Positions 24,064 through 36,040 are shown, counted from the stretch's first letter. The stretch: 64,000 nt of DNA from Apostichopus japonicus (GCF_037975245.1 NC_092577.1:6355001-6419000); one strand, 5' to 3'. Program-made: numbers and translations. The notes: generated from the sequence alone by a model not told the origin.

Positions 24064-24455
24064 ATGGAGGGCGTTGTGGTCAAGTGGTTATGGCAGTGGA
24101 CTTGTGATCTAAGGATTACAGGTTCGAGCCCTGGCCAGATCATTGCGTTGTGTCCTTGGGCAAGGCGCTTTATCTCCATTGCCTCTCTTCACCCAGGTGT
24201 ATTAATGGGGACCTGCGAGGTAACTTGTAATTATAGTTGCGTGCGCCGGTTTGTGGCTGCACCCTATGGGAAGTCCCCCGGGGGACACGTGGCTGTGGTG
24301 CACTGTGGTGCCCCAGGAGAGATTGATTGAATTGTGCACACTTTGATGTGTGGGTGTGACAAGTTACCAATGACCAGGGGTAATAATCAGCGCCTTGAGC
24401 ACCCTGTAGGGTGGATACGTGCGCATTATAAATCTCTGTTATTATTATTATTATA
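24064..24455 (+). mobile_element. tRNA-derived SINE with (ATT)n tail
   Basis: The 5' part is tRNA-like: A box TGGTCAAGTGGTTATGG at 24077 and B box GGTTCGAGCCC at 24121. A long tRNA-unrelated body follows (TTGGGCAAGGCGCTTTATCT and onward) and then the 3' end CGCATTATAAATCTCTGTT with an (ATT)n tail. Length is about 390 bp. The gap between the boxes suits an internal RNA polymerase III promoter. Tails of this kind are widespread in tRNA SINEs of aquatic animals; the exact family was not determined. Open frames over this interval on both strands are incidental. Confidence 0.85.
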
Positions 24456-25037
24456 TAACAGATGTTTGCGCGCTTCTCGAGCGTTTTTATCCTTAGTTCC
24501 ATGCATTCTTGATAAACATAATGCAGGCTACACCAGCAATCTCGGCACTTCAACATGACTTATATGCGTGTCATAATGTACCACTCTTAAAGTGCGCCAT
24601 TCTGCTCGAAGAATAAATATTTAAACAACTTGTCACTCTGGGAAGAATGTTCTCTTAATTCAAAAGATTGAAACTAGTGACCAATCAAATTACAACTGAA
24701 AAACGTTTGAGATTTTCAATCAAATTTATTGATAATCAATCATATTAAATTCAAATTTTTCAACTTTCCATTGGTCCCTACTTTCATTCTTTTAGATTCA
24801 TTTTTCTTTTTTTTTTTATTTTAGAGAGTGATATATGTATCAAAATCATCAAACAACAGTTACATTTATCATTCAGACTTAGCCATACTTATATCACTAT
24901 ATTACTTTCATTTATTTGATTCATTGAATACGTAATTTTTTCTATATCAATAATTGCAAGTGTAGCTTTAAAAGCTTTAAACGTTTGATCAGGTAACAAA
25001 CACCGTTTTGTAAATGTATATCAAATGGGCGAGCCAG

Positions 25038-25673
25038 CAGGGGCGTAGCGAGCGGGGGTGTGGGGGTGTCACACCCCCCCCCCCATAATTTGGTCGCTGT
25101 CGGCAAATTTTGGGTCTGTCGGCAAAAGGAGAAAAGGTGGAGAGCGGAAGGGGAAGAAAGAAGGCCGGAAAGCTGAATAGAGAAAAGGGGAACGGGAGCT
25201 TCTTCCGTGCTAAATTTGACTTAAAATATGCACCAGATTGCATCTAAGGACGTTTCAAAACTAAAAATTTTCCAAAGGGGAGGGGGACACCACCTCCCCT
25301 TAGACCCCTCCCCCATTTCAGTCACCACTTCCAGATCCGTCGGCAAATCAAATTTGACTTAAAATATGCACCAGATTGCATCTAAGGACGTTTCAAAACT
25401 AAAAATTTTCCAAAGGGGAGGGGGACACCACCTCCCCTTAGACCCCTCCCCCATTTCAGTCACCACTTCCAGATCCGTCGGCAAATCAAATTTGACTTAA
25501 AATATGCACCAGATTGCATCTAAGGACGTTTCAAAACTAAAAAATTGCCAAAGGGGAGGGAGACACCCCCTCTCCTTAGACCCCTCCCCCATTTCAGTCA
25601 CCACTTCCAGATCCGTCGGCAAATCAAATCCTCCACCCCCCCCCCCAACAACAAACCCTTCGCTACGCCCCTG
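25038..25673. mobile_element. hAT-like MITE, 636 bp, 8-bp TSD
   Basis: Ends are CAGGGGCGTAGCGAG (left) and, reverse-complemented from the right, CAGGGGCGTAGCGAAG, matching for 14 bp. The flanking direct repeats CGAGCCAG at 25030-25037 and 25674-25681 are identical, an 8-bp TSD. CAGGGGCGTAGC is a recurrent hAT-type terminus. The interior is dominated by three tandem 138-bp repeats and carries no transposase frame. Confidence 0.92.
25212..25628. repeat. Three tandem 138-bp repeats inside the MITE
   Basis: Copies start at 25212, 25350 and 25488 (AAATTTGACTTAAAATATGC). The first two are almost identical; the third has a few changes (AAATTGCC for AATTTTCC and a T in CCCCCTCTCC). The near-identity implies expansion recently relative to the element's insertion. 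Confidence 0.92.
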
Positions 25674-26482
25674 CGAGCCAGTGTGCTCGTCTTCCAATAT
25701 AAGAGAATAAAGGAGCCTGCAAAAAAGCAGAAGGTCCATTCAGATTCGAGTCCCAGTGAAGCTGGTGGTCGATTGTTCGCCAGTTGGAAATCTTATTGAT
25801 TTAATGAAGTTTTATTTTCTGAAATATTATTTCATGCTTTATTTTAAAGTGTGTATATTCTTTAAAAAAATCTAATTTGTGTGAAATTTTTCCGTTTTCA
25901 GTATCGTGGGAAAAAAATATTGCTCTCGTTTACGCCCAGTGCGGTACGGTTGACATCAGCATCAGAATCGCTCTGTAAACAGCAAGAATTTGCAGTCTTT
26001 TGTTTTGCGTAATTTATGTTGAATTCTTGAAAGTTTTAGAAGTCGTTTTGCTCGTAAGACAACTCAACCATAAACGATCCACGACTCCGTCTCCAATTTT
26101 TTATGTCTCAGGTGTCTACAATATCCGCCAAAAATGATGGGACAACAGTACCATGAATACAGTGCATGCATATTGGCTGTCCTTAGAACTCCCCACCCCC
26201 GCTCAATCAATGTTGTTGTTGAAAACGCCATGTTGGTCTCGCAGTCTCGCAGTTTCCAACATTGATATGGGGAGCGGGGTTTCTCCCGTGTATTTTCTTT
26301 TGGCGGGGATTGTATGCCGTCAGTTTTGTAACTGATTCAACTGCCCTTACCCGATTAGTAAACAATATTATGTACTGTTATTTCATCAATGTCTCTTCGA
26401 TACTTGCATCACCTCAGCTTTCTTCAAACAGTTGCCGTTCTTCTTGTTGGAACAATGAGTTACCTGGATTTAAGCTTACAAG

Positions 26483-26560
26483 CAGTGGCGTATTTAGGGT
26501 TTCATGCCGGGGGGGTGGGGGCAAAATTCCAATGACCATGCCAAAGATACCCAATGCGAG
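26483..26560. mobile_element. Left end of a truncated hAT-like element
   Basis: CAGTGGCGTATTTAGGG followed by a G-rich subterminal run closely resembles the ends of the two complete hAT-like elements in this window. No complementary right end or TSD was found downstream, so the element is truncated or interrupted. The right limit given is arbitrary. Confidence 0.4.
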
Positions 26561-26814
26561 CTCAAAGCGCGAGCAAAACGGCTTGTTTTTAGAATGGTTC
26601 ATTAGGAGTGGTTTATAGGTCATGTTGGTTTGAAGGTTTCTGATGTAGCCTATGTCAAGGATACGTGATACCAAGGATGAAAACGCGCGCGAAGCGAGCA
26701 AAAAGTTCTGATATCCAGCTTTCATGCATGAAAAATGCGCAAAGTATCACTGACAGCAGAAGGCGCAGCTAGTAAACGTTCAGAAAATTGTGTAGTTGCT
26801 AGCTACTATGCATA

Positions 26815-26863
26815 CGGAGTGTAGTGTATAGCCGGAGTGTAGTGTATAGGCGGAGTGTATAGC
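26815..26863. repeat. Short 18-bp tandem repeat, about 3 copies
   Basis: CGGAGTGTAGTGTATAGC is repeated with one change and a final shortened copy, running directly into the 5' end of the SINE at 26851. Part of the SINE head appears to have been duplicated by slippage. Confidence 0.75.
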
Positions 26864-27099
26864 CTAGTGGTTAACGCCGGCGTCTCCCAGTCATGAGATC
26901 CCCGGTTCGATTCCCCGCCGACAGCAAGGTGTGTCGTCTGGCAAGGGTGTTGTTCAATAACAACTTCCCGACATGGACGTTAAATGGATGTGTGCCGAGA
27001 GATTGGCTTCGGTCAGCTTGCGAGTCTATAAGCCTCCATGGCTTCTTTCGCGAGTTCCTGCTTGCGGGAAGATCACATATACATACATACATACATACG
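26851..27099 (+). mobile_element. tRNA-derived SINE with (ATAC)n tail
   Basis: A box TAGCCTAGTGGTTAACGCC at 26860 and B box GGTTCGATTCC at 26904 are close to consensus. The body (GGCAAGGGTGTTGTTCAATA and onward) is unrelated to the SINE at 24.06 kb and the tail is (ATAC)n at 27076-27098. It is therefore a second, distinct tRNA SINE family. It is not a tRNA gene: no acceptor-stem pairing surrounds the boxes. Confidence 0.85.
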
Positions 27100-27409
27100 A
27101 AGTGGGCCGATGACAGGACTGTCGGAAAATGTTGTGCTATAGTTATAGCTACCATGCATAGAAGGGAGAAAACACTATCACACATATCAACCTAGCTAGT
27201 GCACGTGAATTGCGCGAACAAATTGTTGGCACAAGCCAGTTACCATGCATACAAAATGCGTACATGTACTGTAACACCACATAAATGCTACGGGGAATGT
27301 ATAGCACAGTAGCTGGCTATAATACATAACAAGAGTGTAGAGCTTCGTGATTCCTTGCCTTTGGATTTGAAGCCAGATATAATTGTTTGACATAGCTCTG
27401 TTGACCTCA

Positions 27410-28235
27410 GGTGACCTTTGACCTTAACCAAAACAATAAGAATCATATACTCACTATGGGTCATCCATCATGATCTGAACTTGCGTAATCCACTTAGAGT
27501 GGTTACAACCGGCGTCACAGACACACACACACATGCATGCCTGCACATCTTCATTTTGCCTCTGGCAAGGATTCAAAAAGTGGTTCTGAGCAATTTTCAG
27601 CGAAATAATATTTGGCCACGCCCCTCGAGAATATTAATGAGATGCAGAAGGGTTCTAACCTTCACATGCACCCACAGCTCCCACCAATTCCAACGAAAAA
27701 AAGTTTGAACAAAATCGGACAGACGGTTGCCGAGATATTAGCATTTAAAGAATGTGTTCGAAGGCCCGCCCACTCATGAGTATTAATGAGATTGGCACCA
27801 AAAACAATAGGGACCACCTACATACTATGGGTAATCCACCACCCAAGTATGGGAATGAGATCAAACCTTGCGTCATTGACGTCAACGAAATTACATTTGG
27901 CTCCGCGCCTCATGAATATCAATGAGATGCGATAAGGTTAACAGTAACATACGCATTTACCCCACCTCCTACCAATGCTACCAAACAAGTTTGAACAAAT
28001 TGGCCATTATGTTGCCGAGATACGGAGTCCGTCCACTCATGAATATTAATGAGATTAGCACCAACAACGATAGGGACCATCTACTCACTGTGGGTAATCT
28101 ACCAACCAAGTATGATACCGATCAGATCTTGCATCGTTCAGTTATCGTGATTACAAGCCGGCGTCATAGACAGACACACGCACACACGCATGCGTGACTG
28201 CATATATTCCTTTTGCCTCTGGCAAGGAATAAAAA
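27410..28235. repeat. Tandemly repeated non-coding element, two or more diverged units
   Basis: Blocks recur in order: TACTCACTATGGGTCATCCA (27458), TACATACTATGGGTAATCCA (27820) and TACTCACTGTGGGTAATCTA (28082); GTTGCCGAGATA (27727, 28012); CTCATGAGTATTAATGAGAT and CTCATGAATATTAATGAGAT (27773, 28034). Both ends of the region carry GGCGTCA(C/T)AGACAGACACACG-like microsatellites followed by TTTTGCCTCTGGCAAGGA, a small hairpin. No coding capacity. Class uncertain. Confidence 0.65.
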
Positions 28236-28269
28236 AAGAGTCAAATAAAAGTCTACCCGGAAACGAATT

Positions 28270-28400
28270 CAGCTAAAGTGCGCGCGAAGTGCGCAGAAAC
28301 TGTTAAGGTTATCTAGCTAACATGCATGTGCAAGGATCAGTTAATTCTCACAGTATCAATACAGCTAGTGCGCGCGAAGCGCGCCAAATCTATTTTCCCA
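28270..28400. repeat. Two further GC-palindrome units
   Basis: GTGCGCGCGAAGTGCGCA and AGTGCGCGCGAAGCGCGCC lie about 90 bp apart with TCTAGCTAACATGCATG between. They belong to the degenerate unit family at 23800-24060 but in the opposite orientation. Confidence 0.6.
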
Positions 28401-28924
28401 AAAATTTACCAAATTGACGCCCAAGATATTATCATTTTGTTAGTTTAGCTATAGTATACACAATGCACGCGAAACAAGAAAGTGTTTTGGTACTTTGTCT
28501 CCTAAAATACAGCCGTTTTTGCTATTTAAGCTTTTCAATTCAACGGTGTTCGTATGTTTTACTACATTGCAAAATTATTACATTGGTAGCGTGACAGGAC
28601 GAAAATTGTAATTCAGATATCTATGTAAGTAGACCAAAGTTAGCCCATATCTCACTCCTTTATGTGGAAAAAAAAATAAGCGAAAGTCACTTTCTACAGG
28701 GCAGACATGGTTTACACACAGAAAGCGGAAATAAATAAAAATATCACTAATGCACGAGAATCTCGCACAAAAATACGCGTTGTTCGTATCTTTAACTTCG
28801 CGATTATTTTTTCTCAGGTGAGTTGGGCCTGTTGGTTATGCCAATATCAACTAATATCCTACACACGAACAGATTTTATTGGTAATAAGCGTTATAAAAT
28901 CGTCCCAATTGGGTGCTCCCGATC

Positions 28925-29205
28925 GACAATTATCTGAGGGCAATTGTCCGGGGGGAATTTTCCGGGAAGGTAATTGTCCGGGGGGTAATTGTCCGGGGGA
29001 GGGGGTGGAATTCGACCGGGATGGGAATTGTCCGGGGGAATTTTCTTGGGTGGGAACTGTCCGGGGTGGGAATTGTCTAGGTGGGAACTGTCCGGGTGGG
29101 AATTGTCTGGTTGGGAATTGTCCGGGGGGTTATTGTACAGGGGATAGTTGTCTGGGGGGTAATTGTCCGGGGTTTAATTGTCCAGGGGGAGTTGTACGGT
29201 CACCA
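28925..29205 (+). repeat. 15-bp minisatellite (GGNAATTGTCCGGNG type), plus orientation
   Basis: About 18 units of GGGTAATTGTCCGGG type with variants. In one frame it encodes repeated GNCPG-like pentapeptides (GNCPGG, GNCLGG, GNCPGE). It is inverted relative to the array at 23283-23480, about 5.5 kb away. The 139-codon frame covering it has no gene-like features outside the repeat. Confidence 0.85.
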
Positions 29206-29487
29206 ATTTTTAGGGCTTTGTTTTTGGTTAATAGTCTTGTATCATGGTTGTCGATGTTTGTACCTTTTGATTTAGGTTCCTTTATATACCTACTTTAGTG
29301 CAACTTAATGTACTGAAACATTTCACTGGCCTTTTCTCTTACCGTATGTGTAACTTTCGATTTTCATGTTTATATCTTTTTCGTGCAAATATACAAAACA
29401 TCGCGGGGCACCAACAAAAAATCTATCGCGACGCGCCGCTTGCAGTATTTTTTAGTTAAAGCAATTGTGTCAAATTATTTCTTTTTG

Positions 29488-29570
29488 TCGGAACATAAGA
29501 ACGTTGGAACATAGAGACGTCGTAACATAGAAATGTCTGAACATAAAGTTGCCGGAACATAGAGATGTAA
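29488..29570. repeat. 17-bp minisatellite, 5 copies
   Basis: Degenerate copies of CGGAACATAGAGACGT follow one another, with GGAACATA, GTAACATA, TGAACATA and GGAACATA cores. Confidence 0.7.
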
Positions 29571-31040
29571 CCAGATTGAGAGCTACACAATAATATGTTA
29601 TAGTCAGACTCCTACCAACGAGAAGTGCAACTTGAACTCAAGAAGATAAACTGAACCCTAACAAGAATCAGTCTTTCTAATTTTTATTCATAACTTTGTG
29701 TTGTCTATAAACCCTCTCTATTCAAGTTTCCTTTAATTGGTTTGCATGGGAACATGTGGGGATACATTAAACACCAATGAGAGCAATTTTGCTCATTTAG
29801 AGTAAAACTTACAAAGAATAACCAACAATTAAGAACGCAACGTATGCAACAGCAATGCGTATGACCTAATAAAAATATGTTATTTAGAGGATTTCCTCCA
29901 ATGGATGATTCGTAGTCACTGCTGTACACCTACTGACCTACTTAATGTCTGTTTCCATGGTTACTTTGACACGTTCACTGACAATGGGCACGTGGTTCGT
30001 TTACCTGTTTCTATTCATGATGTTAAACTGGTTCGTGTCAGCTATTATTATGCTAATGAGATATTTACGGGAGTTCCAGGTGTGGCATTCTTACTATTGA
30101 CTTGCTTTAGAACATAAATTGTTTAAATCATTCGTCTGTATAATGTAAGCGCTGCATATATTCGTATACAGAAAACTATTGCAGAAGTAGAATAGGCCTA
30201 CTGTGTGTACTAAAACGGTGATGATGTTATCGGGTAGAAACATGGAATGGATTTGATGGGCTCTCTGAAAACATACAAATGAATCCTCTGAAGGGGAGGG
30301 CGAAGGGAGGGCAGTGGAAGGAGCAGGTATAGGGCGTCTGAGGAGTGGAGGAGGTTAGACTAAACTTACTGAAGAGCATACTGAACACGGGGATTGGGAT
30401 AAAACATTGATAGTCTAGAAAGTGAATATTGATGGATTTGTATTACATTTTTTTTTATAATCCGACCAAGCTACACTGCCAACGTATTACAACGTGGTTA
30501 CAGTTACACCTGGAATGGCATTGAGAATTTGACATGCTGAATGATTATCATTTATATGGTATTTTATTTATAGTATTAATGAATATTTTTGTCCCTGTTC
30601 ATTTGGAGTGTCGGGTGAGGCGGGATTGGGCGACTTAAATAATTCTTTCATTATTTTTAGTAACACGTAATACACTGTGGATCATATCAACTGAAAACAT
30701 TAACGTGAATGTGTAAGGATGGAAATGGAAAACTTTTTATGAGGTTGGTCTGAGGAACTGATGAAGGTGAGAGGAGTAGCGAAATATTAAACTGAATATA
30801 TTCGTTGTGTTACCAATTTGACTCATGAATCTTGTCTGAGAAAAAGAAATAAATTAACGTATTAGCGAGGTTTACGTCTCTGTCTATAAAACTACAATAT
30901 ATTCTTAGTAGGCTTATGTGAAGGAAGCAATGGACATGAAGAAACAAAGAAAACACATGTACTTGATAATGGAGCTGGAGATAATTACAACAAACCACTC
31001 GGTGACAGGAACAATGAGGGTGATGATAGGGTTAGGGTGG
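29571..31040. other. No supported feature
   Basis: Unremarkable AT-rich DNA on both strands; short open frames only, with no splice-bounded or repeat support. Confidence 0.4.
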
Positions 31041-31282
31041 GAAGAGGGTAAAAATACATTGAAAAGGGAAACTGCTAAGAACAAAGAGTGCAATCACGGT
31101 TATAGCTGAAGGGGGTAGGTATGGTAACAATGGATTGGTAAATAGGAGGGTGATGAAAGGGAAGAGGGTGGGAAGAGGGTAAAAATACATTGAAAAGGGA
31201 AACTGCTAAGAACAAAGAGTGCAATCACGGTTATAGCTGAAGGGGGTAGGTATGGTAACAATGGATTGGTAAATAGGAGGTG
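31041..31282. repeat. 131-bp tandem duplication, about 1.8 copies
   Basis: The block beginning GAAGAGGGTAAAAATACATT at 31041 repeats almost exactly from 31172, including CTGCTAAGAACAAAGAGTGC and GGTATGGTAACAATGGATTG. High identity indicates a recent event. Confidence 0.92.
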
Positions 31283-31379
31283 TCGGGAATGTATTGAGTG
31301 AAACCGGTGTCCGAATGGGTTATAAGTGAGGGGTTGGGGTTGGGGTGAGGGATTCAATTACACTAAATTGTAAAGGGCA

Positions 31380-34300
31380 AGGCAGAGGCATCATGATCGA
31401 TTCAAGTATCTCGTAATATTTATACGAGGAATATTAAAATATTAAACATGTTAATGAATTATATTTATATTAATTATATTTATGAATTAAAAATAGCCGA
31501 AGCTCACGATGACTTTTTCAATTATTGTTTAAACTTATGGAAAACATAATGAGAATATTTATTAATTTAGATTATTTCTTGTCAAATTGTATTTCTAACT
31601 ATAAAAAAGAAATTTATATAGTTTTCAATGGATTAAATCTTAACCTCTTCAATTTATGAGATACATATTTGCCTTTAATGATTTTATGTTAGTAAGAAAA
31701 TCAATTTAACTTTATATTAACTCCATTGTAATTATTTCTTTCCCTGTTTAACTTTTCATTTATTAACTAATTACATAAATCTTAGTTTTTTTTATTTTTT
31801 ATTTATTAACTTTTTTTGAGTAACTATTTTTTTGAACGCGATAACTAAAACTGTTTTATTGGTTGCGTGTTGGTATAAATTTCAGTTTAACTAGAGAGTA
31901 TAGTATGATAATATGATCACATGGGTTTTTAAGTATAGATTTATAGATTTTTGCTATTTTATTGCCATCATTTTACTTCTTTTATATTAATAACGATTTT
32001 CAATCTCTTTTGTTTGAAGAAAAAAAATAGATTGAATATAACTGTAAAACAAATATTTTGGAGGTTTCAGCTTGAGAAGTCACATTTATTAGTTATAAAC
32101 TCAAAACCCCTATTTTTAAACTCATTCGAATTATTAAATTCAAACGACCTTTTCTATATATCTCTTATTATTATCCTAATAAACATTCCTGTCATTCTAA
32201 AACCTATTTCTTAGTTAAATTTTAACAATAAACTAAACAAAGAGCATTTCAAACAACCCCCACCCAACCTCCACCCCTCTCTTACCACCACTCTATTAAA
32301 ATATTCCCATTATATTTTGTTTTATTTATGATAACATCCTTCATATTTCCTTTCGCCCTAACCTTATTATTCAAATAAATCCAACTAAACTAATTAAATC
32401 TAATCCTTGACATTACAATTACAGCAGACTTTACATTCTCTATTGTTCGTTTAATATTGATAACTCTTATTAATTAATTTTATTCCCTGTTTAACTGTTA
32501 TGATGATTCTAACATCTACACCGGAATACTTACATCAGCTCCTTCAAGCTTGTACACTGTGAGGAGTAAGACAAGATGGCCGCCCACTCTTCATTAGTTA
32601 GTCTCCTGCCTTCGTCATAGATCTCCAGCTTCTGGAGAGAACTCAGGATAGAGAGAGAGAGACCAGACTCAAGGATAAGGTTCAGACCAGACTCATCAAC
32701 TCTAGGAGAGCAGGACCGTAGATACACACTGGAGATAGGAATCTAGAATGAAAGAATAGAGTTACTGATAATAGAGTAGATAGAGATAAATAGATTGGAT
32801 TTAGTAAGGTTTAGAATAATTATTATGATATTATAAATAATAAAAATAACGAAATGAAAAGAAAGGAAAGTAAAGCGATAAACTAGGACATTTAGGTTAT
32901 GTTTATTTGTAAAAAGAAATTTAGTTAATGGAACGGAAATAAAGGATAGATTTTAAGGGGAGACAAATATTAAAAGAAATAATTATATAAGATTAGAGGA
33001 AAATAAAGTGGAAATGTAGGATTAAAGTGTTAGTTTCATTGTTTTACAATTTAATAATTAATTAAAGGTTTTATAGCAAGTAAGGTTTAATAAAGTAAGA
33101 CTGTGAGGCTACATATTTAATTTATTAGTTATAATAGGACACCAATCTCAATGACGGGTTGAGAATTTTATAAAAATGGGTAATCAAGAATTGAGATTAT
33201 TCTATCTTTTGAAAAAAAAAATATTGATCAAATTTATTTGTGTTTTAATTTAGAACTTTCAGAAGAAAAATGTAATTTAAATGAAAATATTAGTCACTAA
33301 TGTAATAGGAATCATGAAAAGGAAACTTCCACTTTAACTAATACCAGGTTTTTACAAAGTTTAAGATTTGAAAGAATTATATTTAAATCAATAGGTTGTT
33401 TCTTATAATTAAAATGCAATTTAGAGAAGCAGATGTAGATCAAATTCAAGTTTCAAGAGAGAAGGTTGATGAGGCTTAAACTCAAATTTTAATATACAAT
33501 TTATTTAATTATTGATCCAAATCCTACAATATTGCTTGAATTATAATTATTTCCAATCAATACGATTTGTTTAAAAGATGATGTCTACCTGTGTTTAGTT
33601 ATCAAATAAATTTCTAAGTTACGGTTTGAGTGTGACATAACTTCTAGTGGATTTTTTTTAAATGTAACATTTTTCTTTCTTTGCGCTTGTATATATTCCT
33701 AAATTGAGTAACTCTTATGATCTTAACTTTCTAAACGTTATCATTTCCTTTCTTACAATTACATAGTTCCATCCGATTTTTATATTTTTTTACAAATAAT
33801 ATTGTTATCTTGAAACACTTCATATCTTTGAGGGTTTAATTATACTAATTAATTATTACTTTTAGGTTTATTCGGGTTGGATCTTATTGTAAAATATTCT
33901 GTTACAATGGAGTTCAGAGGATGTAAACAGTTAGCGGACAAATATCGATTTACAAACACGAGAGATAAATCAGTTAATTACAAGTTTGCTACGGCTCTGG
34001 CGAACGTTGCAGCAGTGTAAAAGAAGTGGCGCACTTTCAATTAACAAAAAAATAAATATCATGTGGCCATAGGTCTGTTGGCTTGGAAATGACTTACGGT
34101 TTTTATAATTAAGTGGGCAAAATTAAGACAAACCCAGTTGTGAGTAGAACACCACGATCTAGTTGCTGCTGAAAAGTCATGGACGAAAGATTTCGTTTTA
34201 ATAACTATTTATTGCATTTTATTATTATTAAACTTAAATTGGAAACTGTTTTATAGAGGCTCAAAGTTCTAGGCCCTATACAGTATTTAACAAAACTATA

Positions 34301-34600
34301 TTTCACATAAAGTGTCAGGTATATTGGCAGGAGTTAGGTCATTGAACTAATAATCAATTATTAAATAATATTATTTCAGTCAGCCTGCTCGGTAAAAAAC
34401 TGCAGGATTCTCACGCAATTGGCCAAAATTTCCGACCTGGTAGATTTAGTAAGTTATAATTGATTACAATAATAATTTTGGAATGTTATAGATTGAGTTG
34501 TATTAATGCCTATAAGGCTATGTTATGTACGATTAAAATCGATTTGTACAATTTCTGTGATTTAAGATTTCTTAAGGGATAACAAAGTTTCTACAGTTTA
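31380..34600. other. Strongly AT-rich segment around the LRR exon
   Basis: Base composition becomes markedly more A/T-rich than the flanks, with long runs such as TTTTTTTATTTTTTATTTATT near 31787. The only GC-balanced island inside is the exon at 32534-32728. A 38-codon open frame from an ATG at 33908 (MEFRGCKQLADKYRF...) has no further support. Confidence 0.5.
32534..32728 (-). CDS. Leucine-rich-repeat-like internal exon
   Basis: Minus strand: acceptor ATTCCTATCTCCAG, 195-nt exon, donor GTAAGTATTC. The exon is open only in the phase 2-2 frame (one base, 64 codons, two bases), so it is symmetric. It reads VYLRSCSPRVDESGLNLILE, SGLSLSILSSLQKLEIYDEG, RRLTNEEWAAILSYSSQCTS, LKEL. SLQKLEIYDEGRRLTNEEWA and CTSLKEL fit the LxxLxLxxN/G...L pattern of the ribonuclease-inhibitor-type LRR seen in NLR and related receptors. 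Such proteins often have one or two LRRs per symmetric exon. No NACHT or other partner domain was found, so NLR membership is inference. The exon stands out from its AT-rich surroundings in base composition. No second LRR exon was found nearby. Confidence 0.68.
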
Positions 34601-36040
34601 TCTATGGATACTTTTCCTTAGCTAGAATGAAGTAATTGTTTTCGAAGTAAATGATAGGCATCAGCTCACCTAGAATGTTAATCGCTGGTTTATTATTCGC
34701 TTTATTTAAGATTCCTAAAGAAAACTCAGTGTCTCGATTGTATTTTATTCAATTCCTTTATAGTTTAGATATGCTTTAACATGGACTCATCTGATAATCA
34801 GTCAACAACTAGGCTAAGATTTTTAATATTTATGACTTAGATTGCTAAGCATGTCCTCTCGCTAAAAATATGAATTCTAGCTTTCTCGGGTGATGTTTGA
34901 GATTTCTAACATAGCCTAACTTTTCTACTAGTCTAGCCTATAGCCTACCTAAGTTTGGCCTGACCTTTGCACACATCCTAGCCTATGCCTCTATACCATA
35001 CCGTCAAATTATCTCTCTGATCAATAATTACTGTTTTAACTATTAACAGTGGTTCCTCTCCATTAAATAATCCATCTTAATAACCACTCAACAAGTCAAT
35101 GGTAACACAAAACTCCCACGAATATACAACGTACTCTGCAACTCCACTAATATAAAACTAAACCATTCATTGTCAGTGATAGATACTAGATGTGAACAGG
35201 AATTCAATAGCATGAGTCACCGATATTCATTTACAGGTGTTTCGTTGCTTTTCGCGGGTGATGTTTGAGATTTATAACAGACATGCTGGCGCCAATAGAA
35301 GTAAATGTACGGTAACGTTATACATGCCCGGTGAAAACAGACAGTTTAAAAACTGACGTCAATTGGATATGTAGTAAGCAAGGGGTCGAGGAAGTAAATA
35401 ATACAACACAACCTCTATCAAGTAGATACAGGTATCATTGGCATTTCCCCTTAGCGGTATGGTGTTAGACCGCCCCCCCCCCATACCAACGGTTACAATG
35501 TGGGCCAAAAGCATTTTATTTACACATTCCCCCACCTAAATATCTGCTAGTGGATGCATAAACAAACAAAAAACACAAAAGTTTGAATACCGTCTGTTTC
35601 AAATGATTTGAAGGAGTACATGTTTAATGAATATTAAAACCTACATGGAATAACAATAAAAAAGAACACCCTTGTTCAGTCATACACATCTTGCAGACAA
35701 AACGTGTCTGTGTCAAATTACATATTTGTTTACAAATAAACACTTGATCCTCATCATGAAATTATTAAAATAAATGTAACTACACAACGCTGTTCATCCC
35801 CTCCTCTCCCCAACCATCTTTGTAATGAATTCTATTCCATGTCAATGTTGGATTATTCAGCTGAATCTTTGCACCAGCAAAGAGAGTGTCAGGCAATCAA
35901 ACGATGTTTTGTCTTTTTACGAACCTCGTAATTGCTCAAATCAAAATACTATGTCGACATTTCACCAATAATGTTAATAGTCAATTCATTTAGCCCACCC
36001 CCCCCCCTTTTTTTCGCCCTTTTTACTTAGTACTATCCTC
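32729..36040. other. AT-rich, no supported gene
   Basis: I looked for further LRR exons on the minus strand and found none. A short phrase (GGGTGATGTTTGAGATTT) occurs twice, near 34890 and 35255. A poly-C run lies at about 35474-35484. Confidence 0.4.

Noticed and set aside
24170-24556. 128-codon minus-strand frame
   Set aside because: It lies over the SINE at 24064-24455 in reverse and follows its base content; no domain or splice support.
26860-26914. tRNA gene
   Set aside because: A and B boxes are good, but there is no closing acceptor stem and the sequence runs into a SINE body with an ATAC tail. The same reasoning applies to 24077-24131 and 3700-3800.
28879-29298. Collagen-like or cysteine-rich GNCPGG protein
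   Set aside because: The pattern is the translation of a 15-bp minisatellite; the same repeat occurs inverted at 23.3 kb and neither copy has a gene context.
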